From: Planctomycetota bacterium
Lineage (GTDB): Bacteria; Planctomycetota; Planctomycetia; Pirellulales; UBA7805
DNA length: 64,000 nt
Direction of reading: 5' to 3'
Assembly (NCBI GenBank): GCA_003389215.1
Contig: QQVP01000033.1
Span: 1 to 64,000, forward strand
The position numbers and the translations under genes were made by a program. Positions 54,720 to 63,232 of this stretch are shown here, piece by piece. A model generated the notes under the pieces. The model was not told where the DNA came from. It saw only the letters and a program-made list of their open reading frames with translations, and searched no databases. How positions within the stretch are numbered: position 1 is the first letter of the stretch; every line of letters begins with the position of its first letter.

Positions 54720-55250
54720 CTACCTCCCAAGCGATTCTACACCAGCCTTTTGAATAACCTTGTTGTCGAATCCGATACCTGCGAATCGCACAACAACGGC
54801 TTCATCAGACTGAATAGAATGATCGCGGCTGAGCGGCTGATGATAGTTTGGGTCGAATTGAACTGTTTCCCCGACTTCTCCTTGGATCTGCAAGCCGAAT
54901 TCGCTAAGTACGCGTACTAGTCGCCGACTGACAGCAAACACACTATCGATCTGAACGTCCTTTCCGATTGTCTCATGCAGATAAACCTGTGTGAGCAGCT
55001 GTGATACGGGAGCTGCCAATTCAGCGATCATCTTTTCTGAGTTTGAATTGATCGCCAAGTCTATCTTCACCTGCGTTTTGGCACGTGTTTGTTCCAAGTC
55101 CTTCCGAAGCTCGGATATGAGATTGTTACGGTCTGCAAGATCAAGCTCCAGAGTCCTAAGCTTCCGCACAAAGTCATGCTCGTCTACGGGTGGCGCGTGT
55201 TCTGAATGACGACCACCTCTGCCAAAAAGAGATGCGATTCGCTCAAGCAT
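54720..55250 (-). CDS. GrpE-like nucleotide-exchange factor
   Basis: A 176-residue protein with a charged coiled coil (LDLADRNNLISELRKDLEQT) and a C-terminal beta part (VQFDPNYHQPLSR, then EAVVVRFAGIGFDNKVIQKA) that fits the GrpE head, where FDP-x-x-H is typical. It would drive nucleotide exchange on the Hsp70 encoded next to it. Its N-terminus (MLERIASLFGRGGRHS) has an amphipathic look. Spacing of three bases to the Hsp70 gene indicates one transcript. Confidence 0.8.
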   Translation of the reverse strand: MLERIASLFGRGGRHSEHAPPVDEHDFVRKLRTLELDLADRNNLISELRKDLEQTRAKTQVKIDLAINSNSEKMIAELAAPVSQLLTQVYLHETIGKDVQIDSVFAVSRRLVRVLSEFGLQIQGEVGETVQFDPNYHQPLSRDHSIQSDEAVVVRFAGIGFDNKVIQKAGVESLGR

Positions 55251-55268
55251 TTGCCATTCATCCTTTCG

Positions 55269-58200
55269 TCACTCGATCTCTATGTCGAACTCACCGACGC
55301 GAATCGATTGGATATCGCCGACCTCAATGTCGTAGCGAAAACGATATCGTAGCACACATTCCATGAACGCAACGCATCGCTTGACGATATCCGGCAGCCG
55401 ACGCCCTGACGAAAGCGCCTGCACAGCGCCCAGATGGGTCGGTCGTGCGCGCGCGAATGGCATCGAGAACAACAAGGGAATCTGCATCACACGCAGGTCC
55501 CAAAACGACATTGAAGAGTCGGTGTCTCCGATCGCCATGAAGTCGCCGCCCGGCGCGATATGTAATGACGTCAGTCGTTCGCCGTCTGAATGCACACTGC
55601 CCATCGCAGATCGGGTCTCCCATGACAGAAACTCAACACTACCTCGGGCACCCGCAACGATGACGACATGTTGACCCGGTATCATCTCAATGCCCTGTGT
55701 GCGCCCATCACACTTCGTAAGTCTTTCTCGTTCAGACCACAACCTTGTGCCCTTTCGTGTTGTAATGAAGATGTCACCATTGAACTTACCTATGACGTGT
55801 TGATCTACACTGGGGGAGAATGCCGCGCAGCGTGAAACTCCCCCACTAAGGCGTCCATTTGATTGGGCCCGGATCGACATGTCCGGTAGATCGATCAATG
55901 TCACACCTTGGTGCAATAGGAGTGCTTGCTTACCATCCGGAGAAACGCACGCCGCTCGTGGCCAAAAGTCGAAGCTTTGTTCTTTCAATACCGTCTGTTG
56001 GGCAACATCAAATAGAATCGCTCGACTGTCCCGCCGCGTGATAAGAATGTGCGATGAGCCGGCGGGCGTGAGCGATGTAATCATGTCTTCGTGCTCGCGC
56101 CGGCATCTTTGACCGTTGCACCAGCTATGCAGGATACAGTTCCTGCCAGGCCGCAGGCCTTCCGCGCACACGACGCAATCATCCTCGGTAAACATGACTG
56201 ACCCCACCGATCGAGAGAATCCACGATATATTGCCTCAGGAGTGCCAGTTTGGAAATTCCATACAACGGCCTGGTGGCGTCCGCCGATCGCAATCACTGG
56301 TCGATGAGGCGAGAAGGCTACATCACTAACTCGCCCGGAGACATGTGCGCTCGCTCGACGGACAGCTGGCGGGATGTGCTGACCCAATTCCGTCAGGGAC
56401 GTCGGTAACTCTTCTGCGGCAAGCGAAGCCAGCACAGCGAGTGTCTCACGGTCGTCCTCACTCTTCGGCACCCAAGTGGTAGATGCAAGTTGCCTGACGA
56501 CAGCGATACTCCAGGATAGAGGAAGCTCGAAGACGAGTTCCCACAATCTGTCCCACTCCTGGTTCCGCACAAGCGTATTGACAACGAATTTGATTTCATT
56601 CGCTGTCATCTCGCCAGCGCGGGAACGGTAATCCCTTCCACTGATGACAGTCAGAAAGTCCGTGCGACCGGCGATCCGCAGCTTTTCGGTGATCCGACCT
56701 CGCAGGGAGGCATCCGCCGCCTCATATACTGATCGCATCAGCCGATGATCAAAATCGAAAGTCTCGTATCGGTCCCATTGCTCTGTTAGGAACAAATACA
56801 GCGCTCTGTCCAGGTCGTCCTTGGGCGCGTAATTCGTATCCTTAGCAATCGCCATGGCAGACGGATCGGCCTGCTCAAGAACCAGTCTGCAAAACGCCTC
56901 CTGGGAGTCCTTGTTGCGCAACCGACGAAGAGCCTTTGAAGCTCCTTCAGAGATGGTGGTATCGGCATCCCGACACGCCTCGATCAAGTGCTCAACAACT
57001 TCGGGCCCAAGGTCCGTGATCAGCTTGATCTGCCCAGTCTTGAGTGCACACAGAACGCGAACGTGTAGAGGCTGGTCAGGAACAAACTTGCCACTGAGCA
57101 CCAATTCTTCTTTTTCAGCGTCACGCGCTTCTGCCCAAGCCGGACAGAGCCAGTTTGCCACAATCACCCGCGCTTCAGGATTGGACAGTTTCGCGATGGC
57201 TTCCCGCGCTCGCTGTCGAACAACTTCCTGTTGATCGTCCAGAGCTTGGATAACCTCACGAGCACCATCTGAGTCGACTCTGGAGATGAGATCGACTTTT
57301 CCACAACGCAAGGCACTCAAAACGCGAACGGCAGTTGGCTTCTCTGCGACGTGGTCACCGCGGACCATGAGATCTTCGAGCAATGGAGATCTGGTCCTGA
57401 CCCATTCATCACATAATTGATTCGGGAGAATTGCTGTCGCCTTGGGGTGAGTGAGTTCGCTAATCGCTAGCACCGCCTCTTGCCGAATGGTCTCGTCCGC
57501 GTCTTGTGCGGCGCTAATGAGCGGAGAAACGACCGTATTGTCTAAGCTGGTGAGAGTCGCCCGCTCACCACACTTCAACGCACTCAGCACTCGGACGTCT
57601 GGCGGCTGCCTCGCAATGTAGCGTCCGCGGATCATCAACTCTTCGAGCTGTGGTGATCGACTCGCGGCCCATTGTGCGCATAGCTTGTCCGCAATTACCG
57701 CACGAGCCTGAGGATCCGTAAGTTCCGACAAAGCCAATCGAGCCTGCCTGCTGATTGTTGCGTGTCTGTCGCGTACCGCTGACACGATCGGAGCGACGAC
57801 GTCGGGACCGAGCGAAACAAGCGTATTGCGCCGTTCCGTCAATAGGGCTGTGAGAACCCGGACTTTGATTGGATTTGTTGCAACGTAGCGCGCGTGGACA
57901 ATTATTTTCTCTAACGCAGTCTTACGACTCTCATGCCACCACTGGCACAGTCGATCTATTGCGGCCGGATCAGTTAGGGCTACCACCGATCTCCTGCCCA
58001 GCTCGGCAATCTTCGAGTCGTCATCAAAGCAGGCTTTAACCAGTGGCTTAACTGCATCAGCACCGATGGCTCTCGCCACTTCGACTCGGCCCAGCTTGAG
58101 CAGACACAGAATAGTTGTGTCAGTCGGTCGCGACGCGACCCATCCCTCACTAACCAAAATGGCTTCGATCGTGGGATCGCGCGATGACGCCCAGATGCAG

Positions 58201-58433
58201 CACACTGCGTCAATCGCCCGTTGATCTGTGAGGTCGGTTAGACCTTCAGCTGCAATTTGTCGAACATCAGGATCTTCATTGCGTACAAGTGCCTCGGCAA
58301 GAACGACCACCGAATCTTGCGATTTCTCGTCAGCGAGCTTACGTGCAGTCCGCCGTCGCAACCAGCCACCAATCACTGGTATTTGATTGCGCAACAACCA
58401 AGGGCTATGTCTGCTCGGGGAACGAGTGGCCAC
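55269..58433 (-). CDS. HEAT-repeat and WD40 beta-propeller protein
   Basis: A 1054-residue scaffold. Residues about 40-520 are HEAT-like repeats in unusual long units: each has [V/P]xVRVLSALKxGxxxxL, a LGPDVVAPIVSAVRD-type helix and ALSELTDPQARAVIADKL. Five or six units can be counted. After a helical linker, residues about 690-1000 form a WD40-like propeller (ISGRVSDVAFSPHRPVIAIG, VNGVMF-type strands, FMAIGDTDSSMSFWDLRVMQ). No catalytic motif. Such proteins recognise partners. In this cluster it probably binds the sensed target or assembles the chaperone and ATPase. Confidence 0.8.
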   Translation of the reverse strand: MATRSPSRHSPWLLRNQIPVIGGWLRRRTARKLADEKSQDSVVVLAEALVRNEDPDVRQIAAEGLTDLTDQRAIDAVCCIWASSRDPTIEAILVSEGWVASRPTDTTILCLLKLGRVEVARAIGADAVKPLVKACFDDDSKIAELGRRSVVALTDPAAIDRLCQWWHESRKTALEKIIVHARYVATNPIKVRVLTALLTERRNTLVSLGPDVVAPIVSAVRDRHATISRQARLALSELTDPQARAVIADKLCAQWAASRSPQLEELMIRGRYIARQPPDVRVLSALKCGERATLTSLDNTVVSPLISAAQDADETIRQEAVLAISELTHPKATAILPNQLCDEWVRTRSPLLEDLMVRGDHVAEKPTAVRVLSALRCGKVDLISRVDSDGAREVIQALDDQQEVVRQRAREAIAKLSNPEARVIVANWLCPAWAEARDAEKEELVLSGKFVPDQPLHVRVLCALKTGQIKLITDLGPEVVEHLIEACRDADTTISEGASKALRRLRNKDSQEAFCRLVLEQADPSAMAIAKDTNYAPKDDLDRALYLFLTEQWDRYETFDFDHRLMRSVYEAADASLRGRITEKLRIAGRTDFLTVISGRDYRSRAGEMTANEIKFVVNTLVRNQEWDRLWELVFELPLSWSIAVVRQLASTTWVPKSEDDRETLAVLASLAAEELPTSLTELGQHIPPAVRRASAHVSGRVSDVAFSPHRPVIAIGGRHQAVVWNFQTGTPEAIYRGFSRSVGSVMFTEDDCVVCAEGLRPGRNCILHSWCNGQRCRREHEDMITSLTPAGSSHILITRRDSRAILFDVAQQTVLKEQSFDFWPRAACVSPDGKQALLLHQGVTLIDLPDMSIRAQSNGRLSGGVSRCAAFSPSVDQHVIGKFNGDIFITTRKGTRLWSERERLTKCDGRTQGIEMIPGQHVVIVAGARGSVEFLSWETRSAMGSVHSDGERLTSLHIAPGGDFMAIGDTDSSMSFWDLRVMQIPLLFSMPFARARPTHLGAVQALSSGRRLPDIVKRCVAFMECVLRYRFRYDIEVGDIQSIRVGEFDIEIE

Positions 58434-58453
58434 GATTTCGAACTACCCCGTTA

Positions 58454-58861
58454 TTAGATCATTCGACGAAGGGACAGATGGATCTTGCCGTCTGCTTGTA
58501 TCTCCTCCTTGACCACATCAAATCTCTGCTCGTTGAGCTGATGTCGCGTAACGTGGTACGCATAGCGTTGTGTCAATCTCTCTATCCATTTGGGGCCGTA
58601 CTTGGAGCGGTCATATTCTGAGATGATCGCATCGAATGCGCCGTCATCGCGACGACGGAATCCAATATCATTACTTGCCGACCCAACATACTGTCGGCGT
58701 ATTATCACTTCGGCGGTCTGGCGGCGCTTGTCGCCTCGATAACCGTACAGTTGTTGGGCCTGATCATGCACTTCAACATCGTCAAATCCGACATCTGATA
58801 GAGCGGCCACAAGTGCTGACTTATCAACAAGTCGTGTGTGTATCGAAGTGAAATGAGACAT
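58454..58861 (-). CDS. DUF1257 (Ycf35-like) protein 1
   Basis: A 135-residue DUF1257 protein starting MSHFTSIHTRLVDKSALVAA. NDIGFRRRDDGAFDAIIS and RLTQRYAYHVTRHQLNEQRF follow, ending KIHLSLRRMI. A close relative lies at 61240-61629. The plastid homologue is Ycf35, whose function is unknown. Its gene follows the AAA ATPase gene by nine bases, as Ycf46 and Ycf35 genes often co-occur. Confidence 0.88.
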   Translation of the reverse strand: MSHFTSIHTRLVDKSALVAALSDVGFDDVEVHDQAQQLYGYRGDKRRQTAEVIIRRQYVGSASNDIGFRRRDDGAFDAIISEYDRSKYGPKWIERLTQRYAYHVTRHQLNEQRFDVVKEEIQADGKIHLSLRRMI

Positions 58862-58870
58862 GGCAGAAAG

Positions 58871-60394
58871 TCAAAGGGTCTCAAGCTGAAGTGGCACGAA
58901 TTGCTGTTCGGCATCGGACACTTCCTGAAACGACGCCGATTGAGCGCGTCCTTCCCGTAGCCAGGCGCGCAGCCCCTCAATAACTTCTCTTTGCGATACG
59001 GAAAGTGGTACCTGGCGCTTTATCGCTAATGACACATCGTCTGTACTAAATTCACGTTTCGCATCGAACCCCACGTACATTGCTTCAATGATGGCCTGCT
59101 CGATTTCTGCACCGACGTACCCTTCGGATTCCTCTGCCAGTCGCGCAACATCGAAATCGTCCTCAATTCGATGTCGTTTCTTGAGGTGCACTCGAAATAT
59201 CGCCTCCCTCTCGTCCAGTGTGGGTAAATCTAAGAAGAATATCTCGTCGAATCTTCCTTTTCGCAGCAGCTCGGGTGGCAACTTTGATATGTCGTTGGCA
59301 GTAGCAACGACAAAGCAGGGGGACGTCTTTTCTTGCATCCACGTCAGGATCGTTCCAAATACGCGAGTGCTGGTACCGCCATCCAAACCACCAGTTGCGA
59401 GGGCCTTTTCCAGTTCATCAATCCAGAGCACACAGGGCGCTACTGTTTCGGCGACTCTGAGTGCACGACGCGCACGCTCCTCTGATTCCCCAACGAGGCT
59501 ACCGAACAGTGCTCCCACATCAAGACGAAGCAGCGGCAATCGCCAAAGTCCGCCAATCATCTTGGCCGTCAGGCTCTTCCCTGTTCCGGGTATCCCAATT
59601 AGAGCCACGCCCTTTGGCGAGGGAAGGCCGTATTCACTTGCCTCTTGCGTGAACGCCCGTTCTCGCAATCGGAGCCATTCCTTTAGCACATCCAGTCCTC
59701 CAACGTCATCAAGTGTTTCGGTCACTGCGTAGAATTCCAGCGCTTGACTCTCCCGGATAATTTGTTTCTTCTCTTCATTAACCAGTCCGATGTCGCGATC
59801 GTCCAGCACTCCGTCCGCTACAATCGCCTTTGCGAAGACCCGTTGCGCCTGCGCGGTAGTCAGACCGACAGCCGCGCGAACGAGCTTGTCCCGACCCAAT
59901 TCTGTGAGATTAACGCGTACTCCTGGCACCTTCGTTAACTTGTTGAGAACGGCTTCGAGTTCCCGTTCCGTCGGTGGAGGAAAATCCAGGATTACAGCTT
60001 CATCCTTAAGTTCGACCGGCAGTTTGTTACTGGGTGAGGTTACCAGCACAGACTTCTTTGCATATTTGAACTTCTGGGCGACATTGCGCAATCGTCGCTT
60101 GATCTGTTCATTGCTCCAAAATTCGTGAAAGTCCTTGAGCACGAAAAGGGCTTCGCCATCCCATTTGTCCAGTTCTTCCAACGCCGTGATGGGATCGCGT
60201 GCGGTCGGTAGCGTCCCGCTGCCTCCCGTCACAACCTGAAAGCCAGCTGCTATATCCCAAGACAGGCATGGGTGCTTCTTCCTTTCGCAAACCGACTTGA
60301 GCGTTTGCAGGGCCCGCTCTTCTTCTCCGGTCACAAGTACCATTAACGTGAAGCGAGCACGAAGAAAGATATCCAATTCTCGGTCAAAGATCAT
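58871..60394 (-). CDS. Ycf46-like AAA+ ATPase
   Basis: A 507-residue protein. The first half is a degenerate P-loop-like domain (RFTLMVLVTGEEERALQTLK, LFVLKDFHEFW). The second is a full AAA+ module: Walker A IGIPGTGKSLTAKM, Walker B CVLWIDELEKAL, and an FDEIFFLDLP second region. The Ycf46 family has this layout. I place the start at ATG 60394 (GGAG eight bases upstream); a TTG at 60418 would add eight residues. It is the energy-using core of the cluster, alongside the radical-SAM-like gene. Confidence 0.87.
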   Translation of the reverse strand: MIFDRELDIFLRARFTLMVLVTGEEERALQTLKSVCERKKHPCLSWDIAAGFQVVTGGSGTLPTARDPITALEELDKWDGEALFVLKDFHEFWSNEQIKRRLRNVAQKFKYAKKSVLVTSPSNKLPVELKDEAVILDFPPPTERELEAVLNKLTKVPGVRVNLTELGRDKLVRAAVGLTTAQAQRVFAKAIVADGVLDDRDIGLVNEEKKQIIRESQALEFYAVTETLDDVGGLDVLKEWLRLRERAFTQEASEYGLPSPKGVALIGIPGTGKSLTAKMIGGLWRLPLLRLDVGALFGSLVGESEERARRALRVAETVAPCVLWIDELEKALATGGLDGGTSTRVFGTILTWMQEKTSPCFVVATANDISKLPPELLRKGRFDEIFFLDLPTLDEREAIFRVHLKKRHRIEDDFDVARLAEESEGYVGAEIEQAIIEAMYVGFDAKREFSTDDVSLAIKRQVPLSVSQREVIEGLRAWLREGRAQSASFQEVSDAEQQFVPLQLETL

Positions 60395-60414
60395 TTGTAA
60401 AACTCCACGTAGCT

Positions 60415-61011
60415 TCAATCGGCTAGTAATCTGACTGGATCAATGCCGGTTGCTGTGATTCTGCCATCGACGTCCAACACGATCTCACTTGTCACCACTG
60501 ACGCCAGGTCATCGTACGTATAACGATCGCTTAGAAGGTGGATCGTCTTATTCGCCGACCCTCGCATCCCGATTGCAATACGCCCTGCCGTCTGAAATCG
60601 GCCAGCGATTAATACGTCAATCGGTTCCAGTAGGGATGCTGCATCGGGTAATCGTCGAATCTCCGTCCATGTGAATCCAGACATGACGATAGATGAGAGG
60701 CCTGTACGTTCTCGTATACCGACAAGAATGCCCTGAACGGCCCAACGCTGCTCAAGAGGCTCTCCTCCGGTTACAGTGACACCTTCGATCGTGTCGGACA
60801 GCCCTACAATGCGGTCAACAAGTTCATCGACAACCACATCTTCACCACCAAAAACGTCATGTGTCTCCGGGTTGAAACAACCAGGGCAACCGAGTGAACA
60901 GCCCTGCACCCAGACGACCGCACGAACACCGGGGCCATTCGCGCGGCTGTGAGGAAGAAAGCTATGCAGTCTTATTCTTGCTCTCAACACCGTCAGCTTC
61001 CCGACAACCAC
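60415..61011 (-). CDS. radical-SAM activase-like (NrdG/PflA-type) protein
   Basis: A 198-residue protein with the CxxxCxxC iron-sulfur motif in VQGCSLGCPGCFNPETH (Cys38, Cys42, Cys45) and the SAM-binding GGE motif in VTVTGGEPLEQ. The size and motif fit the small activating enzymes (NrdG-like). No glycyl-radical enzyme is in the window, so its target is unknown; the neighbouring DUF1257/DUF2997 proteins are candidates. The GTG start overlaps the DUF2997 gene by 19 bases; a start a few codons later is possible. Confidence 0.87.
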   Translation of the reverse strand: MVVGKLTVLRARIRLHSFLPHSRANGPGVRAVVWVQGCSLGCPGCFNPETHDVFGGEDVVVDELVDRIVGLSDTIEGVTVTGGEPLEQRWAVQGILVGIRERTGLSSIVMSGFTWTEIRRLPDAASLLEPIDVLIAGRFQTAGRIAIGMRGSANKTIHLLSDRYTYDDLASVVTSEIVLDVDGRITATGIDPVRLLAD

Positions 61012-61202
61012 TGCTGGTCATCCGTACGTTGTTGCGACTCTTCCAGAGCTTCAGGCGTCATTTCACGATTTACGATCTGGCCCCCGAGCGCCGCCTCTAG
61101 ATCTTTTGTAATTTCTAGGCAGGAGTTGCCTTTCACGCCGCGAACCTCGATGCGCACCTCGCCCTTTTCATCGATAAACACGTCGATTTCCTGTAGTTCC
61201 AT
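60993..61202 (-). CDS. DUF2997 protein
   Basis: A 69-residue protein: IDVFIDEKGEVRIEVRGVKG then CLEITKDLEAALGGQI. This is the pattern of the small DUF2997 family, one strand-rich domain with a conserved single Cys (CLEIT). It is found beside DUF1257 genes in many bacteria. Function unknown. The Cys might be a site modified by the radical enzyme or the ATPase. Confidence 0.85.
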   Translation of the reverse strand: MELQEIDVFIDEKGEVRIEVRGVKGNSCLEITKDLEAALGGQIVNREMTPEALEESQQRTDDQQWLSGS

Positions 61203-61239
61203 TTCCAGATGTCCCCCATCTGTTTCTCGCCGCGATCAT

Positions 61240-61629
61240 CTAAATCATGCGACGCAGTACTAGATGAATCTTGCCTTCGTCATTTACTTTCTCTTCTGCA
61301 ATGGAGAATCCTTGCTTTTCAAGTTTGTCGCGTGTCGCGTTATATGCATAGCGCTGACCGATTTGCTGGAGGAATGATCTCTTATCGATGTCGGATATTC
61401 CCCACCAATCGGCGATCATGTCGTATCCGCTACTACCCTTTCGAAATCCAATGTCATAGCCGGGACTATTGGTAGGTATTCTGAGTTCGACACCCGCTCG
61501 CTTGCCTCGATAGCCGCTGATCTCCACGTTTCCCTCTTCGTAAGCGTAACCGAGATCCGTAAGTGACTTTTTGAGATACTCTAAATTGACGAGCTGTGTT
61601 TTGACATTTGTAAAATGCGACATAGCCAA
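61240..61629 (-). CDS. DUF1257 (Ycf35-like) protein 2
   Basis: A 129-residue relative of the protein at 58454-58861. It shares MSHFTxxxTxLV at the start (after MA), YDIGFRKGSSGYDMIADW in the middle, QRYAYNATRDKLEKQGF and the end KIHLVLRRMI. Having two DUF1257 proteins in one cluster suggests a heteromeric complex. Its internal GYRGKRAGVELRI loop differs from copy 1. Confidence 0.87.
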   Translation of the reverse strand: MAMSHFTNVKTQLVNLEYLKKSLTDLGYAYEEGNVEISGYRGKRAGVELRIPTNSPGYDIGFRKGSSGYDMIADWWGISDIDKRSFLQQIGQRYAYNATRDKLEKQGFSIAEEKVNDEGKIHLVLRRMI

Positions 61630-61652
61630 AGCTCTCTTGATCAGTGTTTACT

Positions 61653-62666
61653 CTAGAGCCCTAGTCGATCTGCAACGTCTTCATAGTCGCTCTGCTCGGA
61701 ATAGATTCGTTCCAAATCTGATCTTGCCTTTGAATGATTCCCCAATTCCTCACTCGCCAAAGCGCGCTGATATCGCAACGCCTGTAATAATTCGACTGAT
61801 CGATCCTTTCGCCGACGCAGAGCAGCCGTAAGCACCTGGTATGCGGCCTCAGGCATTCCCAGTTGCCTAAGTGCTCTTCCCTTGTAAAGCATCAGCGCGG
61901 CATGCGCTGATGACTCATTCGCTACTCCGTCGGCAAGACGCACAACTCGCCGACAAATCTTCGGGGTTGAGGAAGGATAGGTCATTAGAAGTTCGGCAAA
62001 CGATAGCTTGATGATGATGTCATTCGGTTCGAGCCGGCGGAGACGCCTTAGAGTGTCCACCGCGTCCTGCCATCGATTCAGTCGCTGATACGCCTCCACG
62101 AGCGCTAATAAGGAACCTCGAAGGCTCGGTTTAATCCTTGCCACGACATCGTCAGAAATCGGCAATTCCCAGGTGGCATCGATACCGTACTGACTGAACA
62201 GCCGATCAAGCTCGGCCGGTGATTGTGATGCTGTTTTCAAATACCGGACTGAGTCAGCGTATCGACCACGCTTCAAAGACAGACAGCCTGCAAGAAATGC
62301 GCCATCTACAAGGTGGACGGCGCGTCGCAAGTGCTTGAGTGCGGTGGGCTCGTCGTCGCGGGAAAGCGCTACGAATGCATCTATTAGCGCCTCGTGATCG
62401 TCTGGCGTGACTAACCGCTTCAGAAACCCGAGGGACGGCGTCTGTGATTGCCGGCGTATAGAGTTCGACGCTGGTCGAGACCCCGTTTTCGATGCGGTTG
62501 TATAGAACAGACCGGTACCCGGAATCCCGACCGTTGTTCGTGTGCCCCTTGGGCCGGCAGTCACTTTCGCCCCGCGCGGTCCGACCGACACTGAAGGTCC
62601 GGATTTGCTCATGTTGAGCGTAACACCCGGTGCAATCTTCAATCGTCGAAAGAAGCGAAAGGCCAA
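61653..62666 (-). CDS. DUF4236 and TPR protein
   Basis: A 337-residue protein. The N-terminus (FRFFRRLKIAPGVTLNMSKS then GVGPRGAKVTAGPRGT-type, and TVGIPGTGLFYT) is a DUF4236 domain. The rest is helical with TPR-like repeats (RWQDAVDTLRRLRRLEPNDI, GKALRQLGMPEAAYQVLTAA-type). It begins the nine-gene cluster on the minus strand. DUF4236 is of unknown function. It likely holds partners through its TPR part. Confidence 0.85.
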   Translation of the reverse strand: MAFRFFRRLKIAPGVTLNMSKSGPSVSVGPRGAKVTAGPRGTRTTVGIPGTGLFYTTASKTGSRPASNSIRRQSQTPSLGFLKRLVTPDDHEALIDAFVALSRDDEPTALKHLRRAVHLVDGAFLAGCLSLKRGRYADSVRYLKTASQSPAELDRLFSQYGIDATWELPISDDVVARIKPSLRGSLLALVEAYQRLNRWQDAVDTLRRLRRLEPNDIIIKLSFAELLMTYPSSTPKICRRVVRLADGVANESSAHAALMLYKGRALRQLGMPEAAYQVLTAALRRRKDRSVELLQALRYQRALASEELGNHSKARSDLERIYSEQSDYEDVADRLGL

Positions 62667-62906
62667 AGTTAGTCCCCTTAGTCAGCCTTTGATACCGGTA
62701 CGCATCATCACCCCCGCTTCCGGATCGGCTCCTCCCTTTTCCGACAAAGACGCGGCAGCGCGCCCAACAACTCGCGACCAGAACCCTCAATTGTAAGGGG
62801 TTGGAAAAGCGTGTACCACTATGGGCAAGGGAAATTATGGGCCGCCGATTTCGCCGATATCCGTGGGTTGGCAATGGCGGCAAAGTTTGACTTGGGGCCG
62901 TGATTA

Positions 62907-63232
62907 ATCTGAGCAGGTTACGGACGGCAAGATCGCTGACCTCTAGCTGCTTGATTGCCACGGTGCCCTGAGACAGAATGAGAGGGCACATGTGTTGCGG
63001 GGACCTCTAGAATCCCCGCAGGCCCTCGCCGGTTCTGCCCCACCTGCGAGGGCTCTTTTTTTTGCGGCCGGCACTCACAGGATGGCTCCGCCGACATCAT
63101 CGGTGAGCCATGGCGGCTGCGTGACGACGTCCACGTCGAAGCCTCTCCGGCAGGGGTATCTGTGCTTAGCAGCACTTTGCACCAACCCCTTTCTGGAGGA
63201 CCAGTCCATGCTCCGAGTCAACGTCGGCCTGA
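62907..63232 (+). repeat. 326-bp direct repeat, right copy
   Basis: Matches 52703-53028 without gaps. It covers the leader of the gene at 63208, the ribosome site and the first codons. The chaperone/AAA cassette lies between the copies, opposite in strand to the repeat's gene. The 62667-62906 gap shows nothing else I can name. Confidence 0.85.
62963..63063 (+). ncRNA. structured leader, right copy (three hairpins and terminator)
   Basis: Hairpin 1 is GTGCCCT (62963-62969) with AGGGCAC (62983-62989). Hairpin 2 is GCGGGGA (62997-63003) with TCCCCGC (63013-63019). Hairpin 3 is GCCCTCGC (63022-63029) with GCGAGGGC (63046-63053), followed by a T run to 63063. Hairpin 1 differs from the left copy by a G-U for A-U change that keeps the pair. 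It sits 145 bases ahead of the ATG at 63208. Confidence 0.65.

Noticed and set aside
62254..62991. Minus-strand frame over the start of the DUF4236 gene
   Set aside because: It is Arg/Ser-rich shadow coding of the DUF4236-TPR gene and the repeat leader.
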